Origin: Candidatus Saccharimonadota bacterium
GTDB taxonomy: Bacteria; Patescibacteriota; Saccharimonadia; Saccharimonadales; UBA4665
Assembly (NCBI GenBank): GCA_029288485.1
Contig: JARIHC010000003.1
Location: forward strand, 1-36,818
Reading direction: 5' to 3'
DNA length: 36,818 nucleotides
Shown here in pieces: positions 24,151 through 31,767 of the stretch. A program made the position numbers and the translations under genes. The stretch's first letter is position 1. Each line of letters starts with the position of its first letter. Below the pieces are notes generated by a model. That model did no database searches. It saw nothing but the letters and a program-made list of their open reading frames with translations, and was not told the origin of the DNA.

Positions 24151-26106
24151 TCGGCGCGATCCTTCGCTATAAACCATATTTGTAATCTCTTGTAATTCTA
24201 AGTCGCTGATGATCCGTTCTGCCACAGCTTCAGTACGAGGCGCATTAGCCCAGATTGAGGCTGTGTTTTCTTTGACTCCGTCGGCAAATCGACGTTGTTC
24301 GTCTCTACTAAGAGCACTCTGTGCAGCCGGACCTATTAAGAAAACATCCTGCTTAATTAAGGAGGCTTTGCCAATCTGCATATTTTCTCCCCTTACTCTG
24401 CCGAACAAAGGTCTAAAAGTTTCGTCGTCTAGTATGCTATCGGCACTTCCTACGGAGTTCGGTAAAGTTCTAGCATCTATAACGAAGTCAAAGCCAGCAT
24501 AAAAGCCGCCGTCTTCTCCGACGACACTTAGCTCGCCGTTAAGCGGATCGTATCTAATATCGAAGATTTTTTCGCTTCTAGCGGCAATAGTAAACGAATC
24601 TGAGTCCTCGGTCCCAGAAATAAATGAGGCTAATTGCTGATAACGAGGCCGGTTTGTGTCGCAGAACTCTTCGCGATCAGCAAATTCTGTGCCAAGCCAT
24701 CTAACAAAATCTGGACCGCCTAATTGAGTTACTGATCGTCCGTAAGCGGATGCTGGAGCCAAGCGAGCGAACAGCTCGGCGCAAACTCGACCCGTGTCGC
24801 CGCCACCGATAATAGCAACCCTTTTACCAGCGAATTTTTCCATTGGGAACGGTTCATCAGAATTAGCGAAGTGGCTAAGCAGCTGTTCGGCAGTCCACAT
24901 ATTGTCCGGCGTACCTCCTTGCGACCGCTCGCCTAAACCAGTCGCCATAGCAATAGTTTTGCCGGATATTTCATATTCCTCACCAGATTCGTCAACTACA
25001 ACCACTTTCTTTTCTTGAGGGCTAATTGAAATTACCTCTGCACCTAGCATAGTCTCGCCCGACAAATATTGGTTAATGGCAGCTGAATTGCCCAGTTCCA
25101 GGTTAGTTGGGTATGTCTCTGCAGCTATATCGGTAATATGTAGCGGTGCGCTTGAACCAAATGGGTTGAGGTTGCCGCTGCCACTAGGTAGGCCCGGCAC
25201 ATCATTGTCTTGCGGGCGGTGGTTACGACTATTGATATAAAAGACCGGGCGCTGACCGTATTTGCGGAACTGGCCGCCCAGAACCGCGGATTTATCGATA
25301 GTAATAATTCTGGCGTCAGGCCTCTCGGCGCGAACTTTAGAAGCCAATATAGAGCCATGTATACCGGCACCGACAATCACAACGTCGGCTTCCAGTTTTC
25401 CACCTTGCTCGCGAGCTTCAGCCTTTAGCTTGTCGGATTCCTCGGTAGCAGTAGCGTCTAATGCCTCCATCGTTCTGGTTCTTAGCTCTTCTGAACCTGT
25501 CATTAAGCCGCCAAATAATGCTGCTAAGTCGCGGTGCGTCTCTCCGTTATCTGCAGTGCCGCGCATCAGCGCACTGCGATTTGCCAAGAAGGGTTTAATG
25601 CTGGTGCGTAATTCAGGGTCTGAAGGAATGGACTCTATTAGCTCGCCTAGGGCGCCAGCATGCAGTCGTTCGCGGCGGTATTTACGTGCCTTGGCATATT
25701 TTTCACGGTTGGAAACTTGAGGGTCTAAAGCCGGCGATATAAAAGGTACTTCCGCTACAGAACTTAATGGATTATGTGGTTGGATGCCATCGCCAAAAGA
25801 GCTCAAGGCAGCCTCACCTATTAATTTTGAGATCATCGGAGACCGATACTTCTTTAGAATTGCTTCAAGGCTTTTAGTGGTCTCAGGGCTAATATACTCT
25901 TCGGTGCGAATTATGGGTTCGGGCTCCGGCATATACTTAGGCATATATTCCTCATACTCATATCGATCAGGGCTAGCAATATAATTATCTTCCAAACTAT
26001 CGTAATAGGGGGCTAGCGGCCTGATCCGATCGGGCTTAAAATCTTCAAACTTATTAAACTCATCGAATTCTATAATCTCGTTTTCATTTATTTTTTCGTT
26101 AGCCAT
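24145..26106 (-). CDS. FAD/NAD(P)-binding oxidoreductase with acidic N-terminal extension
   Basis: A 653-residue flavoprotein. The FAD-binding Rossmann motif VVIVGAGIHGSILASKV is at about residue 243, followed by IDKSAVLGGQFRKYG. A second dinucleotide motif, RVAIIGGGDTGRVCAELFA, is near residue 427. A late DFVIDARTLPNS and DVFLIGPAAQ give the usual FAD-contacting end. The layout matches two-dinucleotide-binding monooxygenase/reductase-type proteins. About 240 residues precede the flavin domain; the first ~80 are rich in Glu, Asp, Tyr and Pro, and no domain was recognised. It is coupled to the upstream 138-aa gene (1 bp between stop and start) with a GGGGAGG site. Substrate unknown. Confidence 0.85.
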   Translation of the reverse strand: MANEKINENEIIEFDEFNKFEDFKPDRIRPLAPYYDSLEDNYIASPDRYEYEEYMPKYMPEPEPIIRTEEYISPETTKSLEAILKKYRSPMISKLIGEAALSSFGDGIQPHNPLSSVAEVPFISPALDPQVSNREKYAKARKYRRERLHAGALGELIESIPSDPELRTSIKPFLANRSALMRGTADNGETHRDLAALFGGLMTGSEELRTRTMEALDATATEESDKLKAEAREQGGKLEADVVIVGAGIHGSILASKVRAERPDARIITIDKSAVLGGQFRKYGQRPVFYINSRNHRPQDNDVPGLPSGSGNLNPFGSSAPLHITDIAAETYPTNLELGNSAAINQYLSGETMLGAEVISISPQEKKVVVVDESGEEYEISGKTIAMATGLGERSQGGTPDNMWTAEQLLSHFANSDEPFPMEKFAGKRVAIIGGGDTGRVCAELFARLAPASAYGRSVTQLGGPDFVRWLGTEFADREEFCDTNRPRYQQLASFISGTEDSDSFTIAARSEKIFDIRYDPLNGELSVVGEDGGFYAGFDFVIDARTLPNSVGSADSILDDETFRPLFGRVRGENMQIGKASLIKQDVFLIGPAAQSALSRDEQRRFADGVKENTASIWANAPRTEAVAERIISDLELQEITNMVYSEGSRRP

Positions 26107-26107
26107 T

Positions 26108-26524
26108 TTACGCCTCCCCGCCTTCTGGAGAATCGCTTAATAGACTCTTTATATATGCAATATTAGCCACTCGTGCTAAAAGCAGGGTCTCGCGAGTAGT
26201 CAGCGGATACGATAAATCGTTGTCAGCCTCCATAACAGCTTCATCGCCCTCCAGTTTTATCCTAAAAGAGAAGTCGTGATATTGTTTGCGTTCAGAGGCT
26301 TCCTCTTCACCTTCCTGGTGCCAAGCTGTCACAATAAATAATGGTTCGCCTAGGTGTGCAGGGACAATTTCAACTTTTGAGGGGCCAGGAAGTGCTTCCT
26401 CGCCAAACTTTGCGTTGGCGGCATCATTAACCATGTCGCCGATTGTGCCAGCAAAATCGCCTAGCTGTTCTTCGGCGCCATCGTAGTCTTCACCTAGAAA
26501 TCTGATATGAGTCTCTGACGTCAT
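26108..26524 (-). CDS. small acidic hypothetical protein, partner of the flavoprotein
   Basis: A 138-residue acidic soluble protein. It begins MTSETHIRFLGEDYDGAEEQ and contains a beta-rich centre (KVEIVPAHLGEPLFIVTAWHQ) and an SYPLTTRETLLLARVANIAYIK helix. No family recognised. It is the first gene of a two-gene operon with the flavoprotein; translational coupling suggests that they work together. A TATACT box lies about 9 nt before the ATG. Confidence 0.7.
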   Translation of the reverse strand: MTSETHIRFLGEDYDGAEEQLGDFAGTIGDMVNDAANAKFGEEALPGPSKVEIVPAHLGEPLFIVTAWHQEGEEEASERKQYHDFSFRIKLEGDEAVMEADNDLSYPLTTRETLLLARVANIAYIKSLLSDSPEGGEA

Positions 26525-26588
26525 AACTTACATAGTATACACTATTTATATTAATAATGCAACTATTTATGATTTTTATAAACTTATC

Positions 26589-26617
26589 TTGCATATTTTG
26601 TAAAAAAGGTTTATAAT
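26589..26617 (+). promoter_or_regulatory. promoter of the SPFH-hammerhead unit
   Basis: TTGCAT (26589-26594) and a perfect TATAAT (26612-26617) are 17 bp apart. The predicted start near 26624 gives a leader of about 160 nt before the SPFH ATG, the longest leader in the window. The promoter lies in AT-rich DNA like the rest of the chromosome. Confidence 0.75.
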
Positions 26618-26650
26618 TAACATTTGAATATTCCTTTGGTTTATATACTT

Positions 26651-26757
26651 CGGGCGAGGGTGGAGTATGTAGACGAGAGGATTTTTCTCTCGCGGCAGGT
26701 GTGAATTTTACGCCTATTGGTAATTGTCGTTATACCCGGGATGCGGACGATCCGCAT
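26651..26757 (+). ncRNA. structured 5' leader RNA, class unknown
   Basis: Three perfect or near-perfect hairpins fill the leader: CGAGAG/CTCTCG (26674-26692, 7-nt loop), AGGTGT/ACGCCT (26697-26715, one G-T pair, 7-nt loop) and ATGCGGA/TCCGCAT (26741-26757, CGA loop). GGGT (26658-26661) can pair with ACCC (26734-26737) to close the first two into a three-way junction. The last hairpin ends about 18 nt before the AAGGAA ribosome site. It could be a regulatory leader or part of a larger RNA; it does not match a riboswitch I recognise. Confidence 0.5.
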
Positions 26758-26786
26758 AGTTGTTTTACGTCACAAAGGAAAGAGGC

Positions 26787-27863
26787 ATGCCAGAACGAGA
26801 GAATTCATTCTGGATCGATAGAAGTGGCCGTGTCGATAGACTCACTGGCAAGGCATGGTGCGTCATAGTCACTGCCGTGATCCTCGGCCTGTGGGGATTC
26901 ATTTTCGCTATCACCACGATTACCGAATATCGCAGCACCCCCGGTTCAGGCGAAGTCGGCGTCGTGCGTAACGGCAGCGACCCTTGGTGGCTGCCCGACT
27001 GGTTCGACAACCACCAGATCCGCGGCATCGTGGAAAATGGGTCCGGAAACACCGGAATCGGACTGGGTAGTGATATCCACTATTACCCTGTCTCGACTCA
27101 GCAGCGTTTCTTCACCATGAAGACCTGCTACTCGCATGACGACAAGGCTCATACGAATCCGGAAGTCTGCCCTGGTGCTGACGGTCTGGCTATCCAGGTG
27201 CCAACGTCTGACGGTGTCGAGGCCACGATTAGCGGCACCTTCTACCTGAACACCGTGTTCGATAACAGCGACGAAGGCAAGGAAAGTCTCGAAGATTTCG
27301 ACGAACAGTTCTCGACGAGGACCTTCGAAGGCAAGCATCCCTACAGCGGCACTCAAGGGTGGAAGAATTTCCTGGCTGCAATCGTTGAGCCGATCATCCA
27401 GAACAACATGCGGCAGACCGTTTCGGGCATCCAGTGCGCGGAACTCGTTTCATCATGTGCGCTGGTACAGAACAGTAGCGGAAAAACTGGTTTCGCAGCC
27501 ACCAAGGAAGGCGAAGCCAACGTTCAGCAGGTTGAGAACAACATCAACGAACACCTCAACTCTGACCTGGAAAGCACGCTTGGAAAGAAATACTTCCAGA
27601 ACGTGCAGTTCCGTCTCAGCAAGGTCGAGCTCCCCCTGAAGATCCAGGAGGCTATCGACGGCGCCCAGGCCGCATTCGCCCGCGTTTCTGAATCGCAGGC
27701 AGCAGTCAAGAAGTCCCAGTACGAAGCCAAGGCAAACTCAATCCGCCAGCAGGGCTACAACAAGTGCCCGACTTGCGCGGCCATTGACCAGACCAAGGCC
27801 ATTCCGCCGAACGTGCGCGTGTGGGCTCCTGGCTCGAAGGCAGCAATCGCTGTCGGCCGATAG
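26787..27863 (+). CDS. SPFH/band-7 domain membrane protein, foreign codon usage
   Basis: A 358-residue protein. A short charged N-terminus precedes one hydrophobic helix (about 18-43, VIVTAVILGLWGFIFAITTI), then an SPFH (stomatin/prohibitin) domain (about 45-275) entered by STPGSGEVGVVRNG and containing TSDGVEATISGTFYLNT. A coiled-coil stretch (AIDGAQAAFARVSESQAAVKK) and an end with CPTC and KAIPPNVRVWAPG follow; this last motif recalls actinobacterial and actinophage SPFH proteins as I remember them. SPFH proteins form membrane ring cages. ATG 26787 follows AAGGAA by 6 nt; an upstream TTG is less likely. Leu is CTG or CTC in 16 of 17 codons, never TTA or CTA, unlike its neighbours. Confidence 0.85.
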   Translation: MPERENSFWIDRSGRVDRLTGKAWCVIVTAVILGLWGFIFAITTITEYRSTPGSGEVGVVRNGSDPWWLPDWFDNHQIRGIVENGSGNTGIGLGSDIHYYPVSTQQRFFTMKTCYSHDDKAHTNPEVCPGADGLAIQVPTSDGVEATISGTFYLNTVFDNSDEGKESLEDFDEQFSTRTFEGKHPYSGTQGWKNFLAAIVEPIIQNNMRQTVSGIQCAELVSSCALVQNSSGKTGFAATKEGEANVQQVENNINEHLNSDLESTLGKKYFQNVQFRLSKVELPLKIQEAIDGAQAAFARVSESQAAVKKSQYEAKANSIRQQGYNKCPTCAAIDQTKAIPPNVRVWAPGSKAAIAVGR

Positions 27864-27869
27864 TGACAC

Positions 27870-28098
27870 TCTCCTGATTTAAGGAGATTAACAATTAAGG
27901 CAGTTTGAAGCCTCTAATTCAAGTGAAGACCTGGGGACAGGCCGGCGGGAAATCATCATTGAGCGACAGCTCACTGAAAACCCGCCGCGAAGACCGGTTG
28001 ATCCGTCGAGTCCGCTACAGGATTCCGCATCATTCCGTTTTCTTACAGAGGTAGGAAAATTCGTCGCAGCCTTTCGGCTCCGAATTATTCACTACCTT
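27870..28098 (+). ncRNA. highly structured 3' non-coding RNA of the SPFH unit
   Basis: Starting 6 nt after the SPFH stop, a series of perfect stems is visible: TCTCCT/AGGAGA (27870-27887); AATTA-AGGC/GCCT-TAATT (27893-27919, one bulge); CCTG/CAGG with a GGGA tetraloop (27930-27941); CGGCGGG (27943-27949) with CCCGCCG (27981-27987) enclosing TGAGC/GCTCA (27960-27973); and GAGGTAG (28048-28054) with CTACCTT (28092-28098) enclosing AATTCG/CGAATT (28058-28063, 28081-28086) and AGCC/GGCT. I found no coding frame with start signals. The hammerhead ribozyme begins 3 nt later. The RNA class is unknown to me. Confidence 0.7.
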
Positions 28099-28100
28099 CC

Positions 28101-28151
28101 GCACTCTACGAATGCGTGTTCGTACTGACGAGTCCAAAAGGACGAAAGTGC
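28101..28151 (+). ncRNA. type III hammerhead self-cleaving ribozyme
   Basis: All conserved parts are present and properly spaced. Stem III GCAC-T (28101-28105) pairs with A-GTGC (28147-28151); the cleavage triplet is CTC with H17 = C28106; stem I TACGAA/TTCGTA (28107-28112, 28119-28124) has loop TGCGTG; the core CTGACGA is 28125-28131; stem II GTCC/GGAC (28132-28135, 28140-28143) has loop AAAA; GAAA is 28144-28147. The open stem is III, so it is type III. Cleavage between 28106 and 28107 would leave a 2',3'-cyclic phosphate on the upstream RNA. The loops could make the usual stem I-II contact. Confidence 0.93.
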
Positions 28152-28169
28152 CAATTAGCTAACTTCTTT

Positions 28170-28207
28170 GATAAGCGTCGCTCAATGATGATTGTGCGAA
28201 TCTTATC
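28170..28207 (+). other. long hairpin closing the SPFH-hammerhead unit
   Basis: GATAAG (28170-28175) pairs with CTTATC (28202-28207) and encloses CGC-T-CAAT / ATTG-T-GCG (28179-28198) with a GATG loop. It ends 9 nt before the stop of the convergent ATPase gene, so it may terminate the unit; there is no strong U-tract. Confidence 0.5.
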
Positions 28208-28216
28208 TGTTAAATA

Positions 28217-30787
28217 TTAGCGTTTAAATATAGTATGTTCGGTTGGTTCGTTATTGTCGGCAATGCTGGTCGTATTTTTCTTACTGCGACGGCGACGGCG
28301 ACGCTTAGGCTTAATAATCTCTACCAACGAACCCACTGCTGCGTGCCCCATACCGTTGGCATGGTCAGCAGGGTCAGTTTTCTGCTGTTGCGCGTCTGGT
28401 TTCTGGGCCGCTGGTTTATTATGTGTCGTGGGTTTCCGCTCGCTTGCCTGTTTAGGCTTTTGTTTGGCAGCTCTGGGTTGATTATCCGGTTTGGCTTTCA
28501 GTTCATAGCGCTCATGGATATAATCTTCGGCAGCCTGGCGTTTAACAGCGTGCTGAGCCCGCGAGTGTTTAACTATATTAGCGGTCTCATCGTAGTGCTG
28601 CTCTGGCAGATCCAGCGTGGTAGCCGAGAACGCCGGTACCTTTTCGCCGCCGATAGTCATATTGATCACAAAATTACGATTGTCCATGTGTACTAAGTCG
28701 TACTCTTCAAATTTTGGCTCAAAGTAGCGCTGCATGCTGCGCGCGTCATCGGCACCCATCCGGAAAGCTACCATTGAACCAACATTGCCGAATACAGCGT
28801 CCTTAACATCCTGCGACATCTGGGCTATGTATTGGTTGGCTACTGTAAGATTTAGAGCATACTTGCGGGCCTCGCTCAAGATGGTAGCGAAACTGTCTGT
28901 TGCAAAGTTCTGGAATTCGTCAACATATAGATAGAACGGAATGCGCTCTTCGGCAGCGATGTTAGCGCGGCTCATGGCTGCCAACTGGATTTTGGTAACT
29001 AAAAGCGCACCAAGCAGCGCGGCGTTGTCTTCCCCAACCTGGCCGCGGCTAAGGTTCACTATTAAAATTTTGCGCTCGTCCATGATTTGACGAATATTGA
29101 AACTGCTCTTTGGCTGACCAATAATGTTGCGCACCAGCGGACTAGCCGTGAAGGCGCCAACTTTATTCAAGACCGGTGCTACTGCCTCGGCCGCAAACTT
29201 ATCATTCCAAGTAGCAAATTCTACTTCCCAGAACTGGCGCACAACAGGATCAGTAACGTATTGCATGACCGTTTTACGGAAAGCTTTATCGGTTAGCAAA
29301 CGAGTAATATCCAGCATGGTAGATTCCGGATATTCCAATAGTGCCAGCAGACTGTAGCGCAAAATATACTCTAGCCGAGGACCCCAGGACTCAAACATTC
29401 GCTTCAACACGCCTATGAGCTCAGAAGCAGTGTGAGTCCGCAGCATAGGGTCAGGCACTTCCATAGGGTTAAAAGCAATTGGAAACTCGGTGTCGGCCGG
29501 ATTAAAGTAAATCACATCTTGAGCTCGGTGGGCTGGTATGCGTTTTAGGGTGCTCATTGCATAGTCGCCGTGGGGGTCAATCACCGCAAAGCCGAATGGA
29601 CTATGGATATCGGATATGGTGAGAAGCTCCAAAAGGCCAGATTTACCGACACCAGTTTGACCCAGAATATATAAGTGGCGGCCACGGTCGACCCGTTGCA
29701 GCCCAAACGCCATGTTTTGGCCCCGGAAGTTAGTTGCGGCTATCGGGCTAATTTCTTGGCGGTTTTGTTCTGTAATAATTGGCAGATTAGCTGGCGGTTC
29801 GGCAGTCTGAGAGCGCGCCCACAGAATAAGCGGTGTTTCAACATTGGTGTGCGGCAAGTGGCACAGAGTAGCAACTTCTTCGATATTTAAAACAAAGGGT
29901 TTTTTACCCAGCTGACGGTGTTGATATTGAGTCAGCACAGCTGGATCCGATGCTACCCTTGCCTGCTCAAAACCGTTTAGATATGTAGTATTGAACTGTT
30001 TATAGCTAGCAACAATTGATTGGACCCTAAGAGCAGCTTGGTGGGACGAGGAGTTACCCCTATAAATAATGCGAAGAGTGGTTTCAAAGGCCAATTTATG
30101 GCTCTTTTCTTCTGCGCCGCTGGCGCGGGCTTGCTGGTATTCGCTAAGTTTAGGTGCCGGTGCGCCTTTGCTGTCTGCAGGCGGAGCCCACATTGCCTTT
30201 AAAATAGTACCCGGACCGGACCCAGATGCCCCGCCGCGCAGGCCGCTGACATAGCGCTCGCTTTTACGATGCCAATTCTGAGCGGCCGGTTGCATAACCA
30301 GCTGTATCCAGGCTTCCTCGTTTTCTTCAAACTTAGCAAGTGTAGCCGTAATAGCAGCTAGCGGATCTACCTCGAAACTCTGGAACGTCTTAATTGGCAG
30401 CGCAGAATTATTGACTAGTTTGAGTTCGGCAGCCAGCATTGACGTAGCCGCTGTCTCGTTGCTGCGCGAAAAATCGGTAACTTCAGAGATTTGCACACTT
30501 GGATATTGAGCGTATATTTGTTCTTCAACAAAATTTTTCAGATACTGGGGCACACATACGTAAAAGCCGATGCGCTTTTTCTGAACAGCAATCTCAAAAC
30601 TGATACGCACATGATGATGGACGGTTCCAAACCTTTTCTGGGTTGGCACCATAAGCAAACCATGCAACGAGGCAAACATCTGCTCGGCAGCCAGCTCCTT
30701 TTTGTCATTAGTGCGCGGCACCTGGAGCAGAAGCATGATAGTCTCGTTGTCTAGGTCTTCTTGTTCCTGTTTGGTTAGTTTTGACAT
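28217..30787 (-). CDS. HerA/TraD-like DNA-binding ATPase (type IV coupling-protein class)
   Basis: An 856-residue motor-ATPase protein of the type common in CPR genomes. The N-terminal ~360 residues include a helical, nuclease-free region. Walker A is GQTGVGKSG with K382; the downstream FAVIDPHGDYA and the Walker B FYLYVDEFQNFA with D623-E624 fit the FtsK/HerA/TraG superfamily; the ANQYIAQM motif resembles sensor motifs in this group. The last ~110 residues are basic and low in complexity (KPKRRRRRRSKKN), suited to nucleic-acid binding. No relaxase or mating-pair genes are adjacent. A TAAAAT box 6 nt before the ATG indicates a leaderless transcript. Confidence 0.85.
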   Translation of the reverse strand: MSKLTKQEQEDLDNETIMLLLQVPRTNDKKELAAEQMFASLHGLLMVPTQKRFGTVHHHVRISFEIAVQKKRIGFYVCVPQYLKNFVEEQIYAQYPSVQISEVTDFSRSNETAATSMLAAELKLVNNSALPIKTFQSFEVDPLAAITATLAKFEENEEAWIQLVMQPAAQNWHRKSERYVSGLRGGASGSGPGTILKAMWAPPADSKGAPAPKLSEYQQARASGAEEKSHKLAFETTLRIIYRGNSSSHQAALRVQSIVASYKQFNTTYLNGFEQARVASDPAVLTQYQHRQLGKKPFVLNIEEVATLCHLPHTNVETPLILWARSQTAEPPANLPIITEQNRQEISPIAATNFRGQNMAFGLQRVDRGRHLYILGQTGVGKSGLLELLTISDIHSPFGFAVIDPHGDYAMSTLKRIPAHRAQDVIYFNPADTEFPIAFNPMEVPDPMLRTHTASELIGVLKRMFESWGPRLEYILRYSLLALLEYPESTMLDITRLLTDKAFRKTVMQYVTDPVVRQFWEVEFATWNDKFAAEAVAPVLNKVGAFTASPLVRNIIGQPKSSFNIRQIMDERKILIVNLSRGQVGEDNAALLGALLVTKIQLAAMSRANIAAEERIPFYLYVDEFQNFATDSFATILSEARKYALNLTVANQYIAQMSQDVKDAVFGNVGSMVAFRMGADDARSMQRYFEPKFEEYDLVHMDNRNFVINMTIGGEKVPAFSATTLDLPEQHYDETANIVKHSRAQHAVKRQAAEDYIHERYELKAKPDNQPRAAKQKPKQASERKPTTHNKPAAQKPDAQQQKTDPADHANGMGHAAVGSLVEIIKPKRRRRRRSKKNTTSIADNNEPTEHTIFKR

Positions 30788-30793
30788 GGACTT

Positions 30794-30799
30794 ATTTTA
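30794..30799 (-). promoter_or_regulatory. TAAAAT -10 box of the ATPase gene, leaderless spacing
   Basis: A 5-of-6 match to TATAAT on the minus strand, ending 6 nt before the ATG at 30787; no Shine-Dalgarno site. Confidence 0.55.
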
Positions 30800-30895
30800 T
30801 CGTGTTTGACCACTCCCGTGAATAAACTAAAGCGGTTTATATGTCAAATTATACCAATTTTCGTAAAAAATTTCAAGGATATGGGTATTAGAGCA

Positions 30896-31687
30896 TTAGC
30901 TAAGCAGTGCCCCGCCATCAACTACAATTTGCTCACCAGTTATGTAGCTCGACATGTCACTGGCCAAAAACAGAGCCACCATGCCGATATCGTCAGGTTC
31001 TCCCATACGATGCATGGGTATTTTAGCCATGAAAGTCTCAGTTTGCGCCGCCATTTTCTCAGCCGAAGCCCCCTGGCTCATAGCAGCCACGCCGGGTGTA
31101 GCTATACCGCCAGGGGCGATAGCATTTACCCATATTTTATGCTCGGCGAGCTCTAAAGCTGAATTTTTAGTAAAGCCCCAGGCGCCGTGCTTGGAGGCAT
31201 CATAATGAGCGAGACCAACCATGGAAGGGTGCAGAGCGTCAATTGATGTGATGTTTATAATTTTGCCGCCGCCCTGTCCCTTCATAACTTCGGCAGAGTA
31301 CTTGGTAGCTAGAAAAATACTGCGCAAATTAACATGAAGTACTTTTTCGAATTGGTCTTTGGTCATCTGTGCTAGAGGAGCTGGCGGATAAATACCGGCG
31401 TTATTAATCAGGATATCTAGAGACCCGAATTTTTCATTACACGCAGCCACCATCTGCTTTATGTCATCTTCGTTCGACACATCAACCTTCATAGCTTCAA
31501 CACTCCAGCCCTGACTGCTCAGTTCCTGTGCGGTTTTTTGAGCAGCAATTTCGTCCGTATCGGCAATCAAAACTTTAGCGCCAGCCTCAGCCAGGCGATA
31601 GGCAATACCGTAGCCAATACCCTTTGCGCCTCCAGTCACAATGGCGGCTTTGCCCTCTAGATTCAGTAATTCACTTAACTGCTTCAT
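30896..31687 (-). CDS. short-chain dehydrogenase/reductase (SDR)
   Basis: A 263-residue classical SDR. The cofactor motif TGGAKGIG is at residues 18-25, NNAG at 95-98, and the catalytic S148, Y162 and K166 are in order (INITS, YDASKHG). The C-terminal GEQIVVDGGALLS is the usual SDR end. The D at residue ~43 (LIADTD) after beta-2 favours NAD over NADP. Substrate unknown; it resembles gluconate/3-oxoacyl-type reductases in layout. A TATATA box (31694-31699) ends 6 nt before the ATG. Confidence 0.94.
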   Translation of the reverse strand: MKQLSELLNLEGKAAIVTGGAKGIGYGIAYRLAEAGAKVLIADTDEIAAQKTAQELSSQGWSVEAMKVDVSNEDDIKQMVAACNEKFGSLDILINNAGIYPPAPLAQMTKDQFEKVLHVNLRSIFLATKYSAEVMKGQGGGKIINITSIDALHPSMVGLAHYDASKHGAWGFTKNSALELAEHKIWVNAIAPGGIATPGVAAMSQGASAEKMAAQTETFMAKIPMHRMGEPDDIGMVALFLASDMSSYITGEQIVVDGGALLS

Positions 31688-31767
31688 CTAATTTATATAC
31701 TACTCCTATACAAAAGAAGCTGCTATGACTTCCATCACAATTTTTGATTCTTAACGCCGCAACTATA

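Noticed and set aside
26651-28107. tmRNA, RNase P RNA, group I/II intron or known riboswitch in the SPFH unit
   Set aside because: I found no tmRNA acceptor/TPsiC end, no RNase P core, no intron domain V or P7 signature, and no riboswitch consensus I could name.
26640-28216. Insertion sequence or integrase-mediated island with target-site duplication
   Set aside because: No transposase or integrase frame and no matching direct repeats could be found at the edges by eye.
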